Origin: Anaeromyxobacter sp.
GTDB taxonomy: Bacteria > Myxococcota > Myxococcia > Myxococcales > Anaeromyxobacteraceae
NCBI GenBank assembly: GCA_025360965.1
Contig: JANYBC010000037.1
Coordinates: forward strand, 1-64,000
Direction: 5' to 3'
DNA length: 64,000 nt
A program made the translations under genes and the position numbers. The notes below the pieces were generated by a model. That model searched no databases. It was not told the DNA's origin and worked only from the letters and a program-made list of their open reading frames with translations. Below, piece after piece: positions 27,894-34,736 of this stretch (position 1 is its first letter; each line of letters opens with the position of its first letter).

Positions 27894-28259
27894 ATGCGTG
27901 CCCGCCTGAAGAGCCTCCGCTGCGACGAGATCGCCGACCTCGAGGCCTGGGTCCCGCCAGTGCCCGAGGAGTTCGCGCTCCCGCTGGTGCTGGAGGTGGG
28001 CGTGCTCGGCCAGCGCGGGCGGGAGCGGTTCGAGCTGCTGGTGGCCACGCCGCGCTGGCTGGAGCGGCGCCATGGCCGGCACGGCGCCGTCCCCGGCCGC
28101 GGCCTGCTGCTGGTCTTCGAGTGGAATCTGCCTCGCCTCAAGGCCTTCCTGGCCCGGGACGTGGAGCGGTGCACCGGCGAGACCTGGCCTGAGCTGGCGA
28201 GGCAGATCGGGCGGCTGGCCGAGTGGGAGGGCGGGGACAACGTGGTGGGCTTACGGTGA
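27894..28259 (+). CDS. Imm8-family immunity protein, orphan
   Basis: This 121-residue protein resembles the Imm8 immunity family: an N-terminal LKSLRCDEIADLEAW segment, a strand pair with VLEVGVLGQRGRERFELLVATPRWL, and a C-terminal helix ending with ETWPELARQIGRLAEWEG, close to the family's G-x-TW-x-E-x-A/WE pattern. These proteins protect against polymorphic toxins. No toxin-like gene lies next to it. TACATT (27882-27887) would start transcription exactly at the ATG, a leaderless arrangement. It sits between the two copies of a 38-bp hairpin repeat and after a C17 tract, in a pocket that looks inserted between fadE and the RIO kinase gene. Confidence 0.75.
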   Translation: MRARLKSLRCDEIADLEAWVPPVPEEFALPLVLEVGVLGQRGRERFELLVATPRWLERRHGRHGAVPGRGLLLVFEWNLPRLKAFLARDVERCTGETWPELARQIGRLAEWEGGDNVVGLR

Positions 28260-28278
28260 CTAGCCGCGGCGGCTTCCA

Positions 28279-28316
28279 ATCGCGACGGCGCCGGCTTCTG
28301 GTGGCGCCGCCGCAAG
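28279..28316 (+). repeat. 38-bp hairpin repeat, copy B
   Basis: GCGACGGCGCCG (28282-28293) pairs with TGGCGCCGCCGC (28302-28313) around the same GCTTCTGG loop. Relative to copy A one base pair has changed on both sides (T-A to G-C), one pair became G-U and one is mismatched. The same-strand orientation and conserved flanks mark it as a copy of a mobile or dispersed REP-like element. Confidence 0.8.
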
Positions 28317-28332
28317 ATCCGATAAGCAGCTC

Positions 28333-29433
28333 CTACCCGGGAGCAGATCCCCCGCCGCTTCCCCTCCGCCTCCTCCTCCGCTTCCTTCCCTGACCGGGTT
28401 CCGCCGGTGTACCGGCCTGGGGCGCGTGGGCCACCATCGGAGCCGCCTGCGCCCCCAGCACCGGCCTTCGCTCCACGACCGGGCCGCGCGGCTGCTGACC
28501 ACCGCGTCCGGGCTGGCGCTGCGGTCGCTGCTGCTGCGGGCGCTGCTGCTGAGGCCGGCCCAGCGGCGGGCGTGAAGGCTTGGCCGCCCGCTGCTGCTGC
28601 TGGCCGGTCCGCTGCTGTGGGCGCTGCTGGGGCGGTGGCCGCTCGGCCAGCGGCAGCTCGCGCCGGTCGATGGGCGGCGGCGGAGCTCCGGGGCGAGGAG
28701 GTGCCGGGACGAAATCCGGGGTCAACTCGCGCTTGGTGTAGGCGCGCCAGATCTCCCGGCCATCGCCGGCCGAGCCCTTGATGGCCGGATCGATCGCCTC
28801 GAAGTAGTGGCGCAGGTTGGCGAGGTCGCGGAAGAAGAACCCCTCGGCCTGGCTGTTGTGGGCCGCCCCGACCACCTGCGGGAAGTCGATGATGACCGGT
28901 CCCTCCCACCCGAGCAGGACGTTGTAGGCGGAGAGGTCGCCGTGGACCAGGTCGCAGCAGAGCATCTGGACCACCTGCGAGCGGAGCACGGCGTAGAGCT
29001 CCGCTGCCTGATCGCGTGAGACCTCGGCGTCGATGAGTCGCGGTGCCGGATGGCCGGAGGCGTCGAGCACCACCTCCATCAGCAGCACCCCCTCGTAGAA
29101 GAGCACCGGGCGGGGGACGCGCACGCCGGCGGCGTGGAGGGCGTGGAGGGCGTCGGCCTCCTTGGTCTTCCAGGCCTCCTCGGCGGCCGCTTGGCCGAAC
29201 TTGCTCCCCCGGTCCATGGCGCGCTGGGTCCGGCTGTTGCGGGTGCGCCGCCCCTCCAGGTAGGCCGAGTTGTTCTTGAAGGAGCGGGTCTCGCGCGCCT
29301 TGTAGACCTTGGCGGCCAGCACCGCCTGGCCCTGGCGCACCAGCCAGAGGTCGGCCTCCTTGCCGCTCTTGAGCCGCGCCACGACCTCGTCGATGACGCC
29401 GTCTACGAGCAGGGGTTCGAGGGGGTCGACCAT
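28333..29433 (-). CDS. RIO-type serine/threonine kinase
   Basis: This 366-residue protein has a RIO1-like kinase core: SGKEAD loop (23-28), AAKVYKARETRSFKNN with the conserved Lys, catalytic HGDLSAYN (164-171) and metal-binding IIDFPQ (181-186). Bacterial RIO proteins have no settled role; archaeal and eukaryotic ones act in ribosome maturation. From about residue 245 the sequence is a Pro/Gln/Arg-rich, low-complexity tail that ends in a poly-Arg cluster (GRKRRRRRRGS), suggesting nucleic-acid or ribosome binding. No clear Shine-Dalgarno precedes the ATG. Confidence 0.88.
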   Translation of the reverse strand: MVDPLEPLLVDGVIDEVVARLKSGKEADLWLVRQGQAVLAAKVYKARETRSFKNNSAYLEGRRTRNSRTQRAMDRGSKFGQAAAEEAWKTKEADALHALHAAGVRVPRPVLFYEGVLLMEVVLDASGHPAPRLIDAEVSRDQAAELYAVLRSQVVQMLCCDLVHGDLSAYNVLLGWEGPVIIDFPQVVGAAHNSQAEGFFFRDLANLRHYFEAIDPAIKGSAGDGREIWRAYTKRELTPDFVPAPPRPGAPPPPIDRRELPLAERPPPQQRPQQRTGQQQQRAAKPSRPPLGRPQQQRPQQQRPQRQPGRGGQQPRGPVVERRPVLGAQAAPMVAHAPQAGTPAEPGQGRKRRRRRRGSGGGSAPG

Positions 29434-29523
29434 GCGGGGCCCCCACGTCGTATTGGACCACGGGCGAGCGGTCAAGTTGCCACGCCGCCGAATCCTCGAC
29501 CGTGGACCAGGCTCCCATCCTCC

Positions 29524-31185
29524 ATGACGACGAGATTGCTCATCATCGGGGGCGTGGCGGGTGGAGCGACCGCCGCGGCCCGGGCCCGCCGGCTCAGCGG
29601 GACCGCCGAGATCACCGTGCTGGAGCGGGGCCCCTACGTCTCCTACGCCAACTGCGGCCTCCCGTATTTCATCTCCCGGGACATCGAGAAGCGCTCGGCG
29701 TTGCTGCTCCAGACCCCGGAGGGCTTCGACGCCCGCTACCGGGTCAAGGTCGAGGTTCGGACCGAGGCGCTCGAGATCGACCGGAAGGGCAAGCGGGTTC
29801 GGGCGCTCGGCCCTGCCGGCGAGCGCTGGATCCCATATGACAAGCTGATCCTGGCCCAGGGGGGCAACCCCATCATGCCGCCGCTGCCCGGGGCCGATGA
29901 GCCGCAGGTCTTCAAGCTCTGGACCGTGCCCGACATGGACCGGCTCGACCGCTTCATCGAGGCCGAGAAGCCGAAGCACGCCGTGGTGGTGGGCGGCGGC
30001 TTCATCGGGCTGGAGATGGCCGAGGCCTTCCGCTCGCGCGGGCTCGAGACCACGGTGGTCGAGCTGCTGCCCACGGTGATGGGCGTGATGGACCGCGAGT
30101 TCGGCGTGCAGGTGGCGAACGAGCTCTCCGCCCACGGCGTCCAGGTCGTGACCGGCGTCGGCGTCAAGGCGGTCGGCGCCGACAGGACCGTGGAACTCAC
30201 CGATGGCCGCACGCTCCCAGCCGACCTGGTGCTCTTCTCGGTCGGCGTCCGCCCCGAGCTGACGTTGGTGAAGTCGGCCGGACTCCTCCTCGGCCCGGCC
30301 GGCGGCCTGCTGGTCGACGAGCGGCTGCAGACCTCCGACCCGGACATTTTCGCCGCCGGCGACATGGTCGAGGTGCTCCACCGCGTCTCAGGGAAGAAGA
30401 TCCGCATCCCGCTGGCGGGGCCGGCCAACCGGCAGGGTCGCATCGCCGCGACCAACGCGCTGGGCGGATCGATGACGTACGGCGGCGCCAGCGGCACCAG
30501 CGTCGTCAAGGTCTTCGAGGCCACCGCGGCCGCCACCGGCCTCACCGAGCGGTCGGCCCGCCAGGCCGGGTTCGAGGTGGGGGTGGCGGTGATCCACAAG
30601 GACCACCACGCCGGCTACTACCCGGGCGCCCGAGAGCTCACGCTCAAGCTGGTCTACGAGCGAAGGACCGGCCGGCTGCTCGGGGCCCAGGCCTTCGGCC
30701 ACGCCGGGGTCGAGAAGCGCATCGACGTGCTGGCCACCGCGCTGCACGGGCGGATGACGGTGCACGACGTGGCCGAGCTCGACCTTGCCTACGCGCCGCC
30801 CTACTCCTCGGCCAACGATCCGGCCAACCTGGCCGCCTTCATCGCCGAGAACGACCTCTCCGGCTTCGCCCCCCTGGTCACCGCCGCGCAGCTCAAGGCG
30901 GAGCTGGCCACGCCGACACCGCCGCTGGTGCTCGACGTGCGCACCCTGGGCGAGTGGAGCACGGGCCACCTCAAGGGCGCGCTGCACCTCCCGGTGGACG
31001 ACGTCCACTTCGAGCTGGCGCAGGTCCCGCGCGGCCGGCGCATCGTCTCCTACTGCAGGTCCGGTTTCCGCGCCCACCTGGCGCTGCGGACGCTCAAGGA
31101 GAATGGGTATACCGACCTGGCCAACGTCACCGGTGGTTGGGTCAGCATCGGGCTCGAGGGCGGCTTCGACATGGAGGACGCGTGA
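29524..31185 (+). CDS. cdr: CoA-disulfide reductase with C-terminal rhodanese domain
   Basis: This 553-residue flavoprotein has FAD-binding LLIIGGVAGGATAAARARRL, the active Cys 44 in ANCGLPYF, an NAD(P)-binding VVVGGGFIGLEMAEAFRSRG, and IFAAGDMVEV. The C-terminal rhodanese domain begins around residue 460 and has Cys 511 in SYCRSGFRA. This is the CoADR-RHD architecture, whose members reduce CoA disulfide or CoA persulfide/polysulfide with NAD(P)H. The stop overlaps the GTG of a second, stand-alone rhodanese gene, so a shared sulfur-transfer role is likely. Confidence 0.88.
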   Translation: MTTRLLIIGGVAGGATAAARARRLSGTAEITVLERGPYVSYANCGLPYFISRDIEKRSALLLQTPEGFDARYRVKVEVRTEALEIDRKGKRVRALGPAGERWIPYDKLILAQGGNPIMPPLPGADEPQVFKLWTVPDMDRLDRFIEAEKPKHAVVVGGGFIGLEMAEAFRSRGLETTVVELLPTVMGVMDREFGVQVANELSAHGVQVVTGVGVKAVGADRTVELTDGRTLPADLVLFSVGVRPELTLVKSAGLLLGPAGGLLVDERLQTSDPDIFAAGDMVEVLHRVSGKKIRIPLAGPANRQGRIAATNALGGSMTYGGASGTSVVKVFEATAAATGLTERSARQAGFEVGVAVIHKDHHAGYYPGARELTLKLVYERRTGRLLGAQAFGHAGVEKRIDVLATALHGRMTVHDVAELDLAYAPPYSSANDPANLAAFIAENDLSGFAPLVTAAQLKAELATPTPPLVLDVRTLGEWSTGHLKGALHLPVDDVHFELAQVPRGRRIVSYCRSGFRAHLALRTLKENGYTDLANVTGGWVSIGLEGGFDMEDA

Positions 31186-31535
31186 ACATCGATCCAGTGA
31201 CCGCGGCGGTGGTTGCCGTCGCGGGGTTTCTCATACTCAGGAAGATCCTCAAGGGAGGCAAGGTGTCCCAGAACGTGGTGATGGAGAAGATCAAGGGCGG
31301 GGCGCAGGTCGTCGACGTGCGCTCACCGGAGGAGTTCCGTGATGGGTTCTACCCGGGCGCGGTGAACATCCCGGTCCAGGACCTGACCCGGCGGCTGGGT
31401 GAGATCAAGAAGGACCGGGCGGTGGTCCTCTACTGCGCCTCGGGCAGCCGCAGCGGCATGGCGGCCCGGGTGCTGAAGCAGGCCGGCTTCACCGACGTGA
31501 TCAACGCCGGCGGCCTCGGCGACATGCCGCGGTAG
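31182..31535 (+). CDS. Membrane-anchored single-domain rhodanese
   Basis: This 117-residue protein begins at a GTG overlapping the upstream stop. An N-terminal hydrophobic segment (TAAVVAVAGFLILRKIL) should anchor it in the inner membrane. A rhodanese domain follows with VVDVRSPEEFRDGFYPGAVN and active-site Cys 85 in LYCASGSRSG. It probably binds persulfide sulfur and exchanges it with the adjacent CoADR-RHD enzyme. Topology cannot be settled from the sequence alone. Confidence 0.85.
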   Translation: MNIDPVTAAVVAVAGFLILRKILKGGKVSQNVVMEKIKGGAQVVDVRSPEEFRDGFYPGAVNIPVQDLTRRLGEIKKDRAVVLYCASGSRSGMAARVLKQAGFTDVINAGGLGDMPR

Positions 31536-31644
31536 CTCACCGGGCGGCGCCAGCGTGAGGCCGGGGCGCCGGGGCGGGGAGGGTGGTCGAGCCGCCCGGC
31601 AGAAGCGGCTCGATCTTCGGGGCGCGCGGTACTAGCGTCGGCGC

Positions 31645-32538
31645 ATGCCAACCGTGACCGCCGCCCTGCTCGTCCTCGCGCTCACCGCCACCTCCCAGGA
31701 GGTGCTCGACGGCGCGCCCCCGTCGGCCTGGCGCCCGCTCGACGACGAGCGGACCCTCTACCTCGAGCTCCCCGCCGGCCGGGTGGTGATCGAGCTGGCC
31801 CCCCAGTTCGCGCCGCGCCACGTCGCCAACGTCAAGGCGCTGGCGCGGGGGCGCTACTGGGACGGGCTTGTGATCCTGCGGGCCCAGGACAACTACGTGG
31901 TCCAGTGGGGCGACCCGGACGACGAGACGCCGGGGAAGGCCCGCCCGCTCGGCACAGCCGAGGCGAAGCTGCCCGCCGAGTTCACCCGCGCCGCGGCCGG
32001 CCTGCCCTTCACCCGGCTCCCCGACACCGACGGCTGGGCACCGGAGGTCGGCTTCAGCGACGGGTTCGCGGTGGGGCGCGAGGGGGCCGCCGGCGCCGCC
32101 TGGCTGGCCCACTGCTACGGCCTGGTCGGGGCCGGACGCGACAACCCGCCGGACTCCTCCAACGGCGCCTCGCTCTACGTGGTCATCGGCCAGTCGCCGC
32201 GCCACCTCGACCGGAACATCACCACCGTCGGCCGGGTGGTTCAGGGGATGGAGCTGCTCTCGGTGATGGCGCGCGGCCCGGCGCCCATGGGCTTCTACGA
32301 GCAGCCTGGCCTCGGCACAGCCATCAAGGCCGTCCGGGTGGCGGCCGACGTCCCGGCGGCGGAGCGGACCCGGCTGGAGCTCTTCAGGACCGACGGGGCC
32401 GCCTGGGATGCGCTGGTGGAGACGCGGCGCAACCGCCGGGAGGGCTGGTACCAGCGCCCGGCCGGCCACGCCGACCTCTGCGGCCTGGCTGTGCCGGTGC
32501 GCCCGACACCGGCCGTGGCACCGGCGCCGGCGAGGTGA
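31645..32538 (+). CDS. Cyclophilin-type peptidyl-prolyl isomerase, secreted
   Basis: This 297-residue protein has a short hydrophobic N terminus that could be a signal peptide (TAALLVLALTATS). A cyclophilin-like domain follows (VVIELAPQFAPRHVANVKAL, RGRYWDGLVILRAQDNYVVQ, SLYVVIGQSPRHLDRNITTV, GRVVQGMELL). The domain is interrupted by a long insert around residues 95-165 and followed by a 70-residue tail with WYQRPAGHADLCGL. It may act as a periplasmic foldase, though divergence at the usual FHR motif (here LRAQ) leaves activity uncertain. TAGCGT (31633-31638) predicts a leaderless transcript. Confidence 0.8.
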   Translation: MPTVTAALLVLALTATSQEVLDGAPPSAWRPLDDERTLYLELPAGRVVIELAPQFAPRHVANVKALARGRYWDGLVILRAQDNYVVQWGDPDDETPGKARPLGTAEAKLPAEFTRAAAGLPFTRLPDTDGWAPEVGFSDGFAVGREGAAGAAWLAHCYGLVGAGRDNPPDSSNGASLYVVIGQSPRHLDRNITTVGRVVQGMELLSVMARGPAPMGFYEQPGLGTAIKAVRVAADVPAAERTRLELFRTDGAAWDALVETRRNRREGWYQRPAGHADLCGLAVPVRPTPAVAPAPAR

Positions 32539-32551
32539 TCCCCGCGCCGCG

Positions 32552-33595
32552 CTACAGCGTCGCCAGGTCGAGGACGAACCGGTACTTCACGTCGTTCTTG
32601 ATCATCCGCTCGTAGGCCTGGTTCACCTGCTGCACCGGGATCACCTCGACGTCGGAGGTGATGTCGTGAGCGGCGCAGTGGTCGAGCAGCTCCTGGGTCT
32701 CGGCGATCCCGCCGATGAGCGAGCCGGCCAGGCTGCGCCGCCCGCCGATGAGGGCGAAGGCGGCCACCGGAGTCGGCTGGGGCGGGACCCCGAGCAGCAC
32801 CATGGTCCCGTTGACCTTCAGCAGCCCGAGGTAGGCGTTGTAATCGTGCGGCGCCGAGATGGTGTCGAGGATCAGGTCGAAGCTGCCGGCCAGCCGCTTG
32901 AACGTCGCCTTCTCCGAGGTGAGGGCGAACTGGGCTGCGCCGAGCCGGCGGGCGTCGGCCTCCTTGGCCGGCGAGGTGGAGAGCATCGTCACCTCGCAGC
33001 CGAGCGAAGCGGCCAGCTTCACCGCCATGTGGCCGAGGCCGCCCAGGCCCACCACGCCGACGCGCTGGCCACGTCCCGCCTTCCAGTGGCGCAGCGGCGA
33101 CCAGGTGGTGATGCCGGCGCAGAGCAGCGGCGCGGAGCCCGCCAGGTCGAGCTTCGGCGAGACCTTGAGCACGAAGGCCTCGGTGGCCACCACCTGCTTC
33201 GAGTAGCCGCCGTAGGTCGGCGTCGTCCGGTCCATCTCGGTGCCGTTGTAGGAGTAGGCCGCCCCGTTCTGGCAGAACTGCTCCAGGTCCTGCTGGCAGC
33301 TCGGGCAGGTGCGGCAGGAGTCGACCATGCAGCCGACGCCGGCCCGGTCGCCCACCTTGAACTTCTTCACGGCGGCGCCGACCCGCACCACCGTGCCGAC
33401 CATCTCGTGACCCGGGACCATGGGGAAGCGCGCGCCGCCCCACTCGTCACGGGCCTGGTGGATGTCCGAGAGGCAGACGCCGCAGAAGGCCAGGTCGACG
33501 ACCACGTCGCTGGGGCCGGGCTCGCGCCGGTCGACCTCGAACGGGACCAGCGGGGTGGTCGGCGAGAGGGCGGCGTAGGCCTTGGTCATCGTCAC
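32552..33595 (-). CDS. Zinc-dependent NAD(P) alcohol dehydrogenase
   Basis: This 347-residue medium-chain dehydrogenase has catalytic zinc ligands in FCGVCLSDIHQ and GHEMVGTVVRVG, four structural-zinc Cys in CMVDSCRTCPSCQQDLEQFC, and a Rossmann loop VVGLGGLGHMAVKLAASLG. It belongs to the cinnamyl-alcohol/YahK branch, typically broad aldehyde reductases preferring NADPH. GTG 33595 is chosen because AAAGG lies seven bases before it. It ends 13 bases from the convergent cyclophilin stop. Confidence 0.92.
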   Translation of the reverse strand: MTMTKAYAALSPTTPLVPFEVDRREPGPSDVVVDLAFCGVCLSDIHQARDEWGGARFPMVPGHEMVGTVVRVGAAVKKFKVGDRAGVGCMVDSCRTCPSCQQDLEQFCQNGAAYSYNGTEMDRTTPTYGGYSKQVVATEAFVLKVSPKLDLAGSAPLLCAGITTWSPLRHWKAGRGQRVGVVGLGGLGHMAVKLAASLGCEVTMLSTSPAKEADARRLGAAQFALTSEKATFKRLAGSFDLILDTISAPHDYNAYLGLLKVNGTMVLLGVPPQPTPVAAFALIGGRRSLAGSLIGGIAETQELLDHCAAHDITSDVEVIPVQQVNQAYERMIKNDVKYRFVLDLATL

Positions 33596-33617
33596 GGCGG
33601 AGCCTTTCGGCGCGGGT

Positions 33618-34058
33618 TCACTTGAGCAGCTCGTCCACGAGGTGCGCGCCCAGGGTGCGGAGCCCGTCGTCGAGCAGCTTCTGTCCCTTATCGGTCTGGA
33701 GCGTGGCGCGCACGGCTTCCGGCGCCAGGCCGAGCGCCACGTTGATGTGGACCAGCACCGCCGAGACCGAGGGGCCGGCCACCGCCGCCGTCACCTTGCC
33801 GCGGCGGGCGTGGATCCCCTTGGAGAGCCGGTCGACCAGCTGGTCGGGCGTGGTGCGGGGCCCTTGCCTTTCCGGGAGCGCCTCGGAGATCCCCCAGAGC
33901 AGGTCGTCGATGAGCTCGGGACGGGTGAAGGCCCGCTCCAGCCTTTCGTGGGCCTCCTCGTCCTCGACCGAGAGGGCCTCGGCGTAGGTCGGGGTGACGA
34001 GCCACGCCAGGTCGGCGCGGGTGACGACGGCGGGCAGGCGCGGGGAGAAGAGTGGCAC
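33618..34058 (-). CDS. Hypothetical protein, function unknown
   Basis: This 146-residue soluble protein is mostly helical (EALSVEDEEAHERLERAFT, PELIDDLLWGISEALPERQG, TPDQLVDRLSKGIHARR) and ends with LQTDKGQKLLDDGLRTLGAHLVDELLK. No motif is recognisable. The GTG at 34058 is preferred over one at 34118, because TATGTT (34070-34065) lies six bases before it and would give a leaderless message, and the extra 20 residues look non-coding. It lies 22 bases downstream of nothing obvious and just upstream of the alcohol dehydrogenase on the same strand, so co-transcription is possible. Confidence 0.6.
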   Translation of the reverse strand: MPLFSPRLPAVVTRADLAWLVTPTYAEALSVEDEEAHERLERAFTRPELIDDLLWGISEALPERQGPRTTPDQLVDRLSKGIHARRGKVTAAVAGPSVSAVLVHINVALGLAPEAVRATLQTDKGQKLLDDGLRTLGAHLVDELLK

Positions 34059-34147
34059 GCCGGGAACATACCGCGCTTCCGGCGCGGCCCGCCGGGCCGT
34101 ATCATCGGTGCCGGCCACGACACCCCGCCCGGCCAGGGAGCGCCAGC

Positions 34148-34645
34148 GTGAACCCGACCATCCGCATCCTCGTCACCGGTGGCACCTTCGACAAGGAGTA
34201 CGACGAGCTGGGCGGCCGGCTCTTCTTCAAGGACACTCACCTTCCGGAGATGCTGCGGCTGGCGCGCTGCCGCATCCCGGTCGAGCTGGAGACCCTGATG
34301 ATGATCGACAGCCTCGACATGACCGAAGCCGACCGCGCCCGGGTGGTGGAGCGCTGCCGGGCCAGCCCCGAGGACCGCCTGGTGGTGACCCACGGCACCG
34401 ACACCATGGCCGAGACGGCCCGCGCGCTGCTGGCGGCCGGGCTCGGCAAGACCGTGGTCCTGACCGGCGCCATGGTCCCGTACGCCTTCGGCAGCTCCGA
34501 CGGCCTCTTCAACCTCGGCAGCGCGCTCTCCTTTGCCCAGGTGCTGCCACCCGGGATCTACGTGGCCATGAACGGCCGGATCTTCGCGGGGGAGAAGGTC
34601 CGCAAGGACCGGCAGCGCGGGGTCTTCGAGGAGAGGGAGGGGTAG
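34148..34645 (+). CDS. Single-domain asparaginase-like protein
   Basis: This 165-residue protein matches only the N-terminal domain of L-asparaginase: the first nucleophile-Thr motif ILVTGGTFDKEYDE, the second THGTDTMAETARAL, and VVLTGAMVPYAFGSSDG. Classical enzymes are about 330 residues and need a C-terminal domain for the tetramer. Since it ends cleanly and similar short proteins exist in other bacteria, it may be a natural short form rather than a truncation. GGGAG precedes the GTG start. Confidence 0.82.
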   Translation: MNPTIRILVTGGTFDKEYDELGGRLFFKDTHLPEMLRLARCRIPVELETLMMIDSLDMTEADRARVVERCRASPEDRLVVTHGTDTMAETARALLAAGLGKTVVLTGAMVPYAFGSSDGLFNLGSALSFAQVLPPGIYVAMNGRIFAGEKVRKDRQRGVFEEREG

Positions 34646-34736
34646 GGGCGGCTCCTACCCGGTCCGCGAAAGCGTCGCGAGGACGGCCGGTCCTGGACAG
34701 GTTTGGGCTAACATGGTCCATCCCCCGGGGGTTCGG

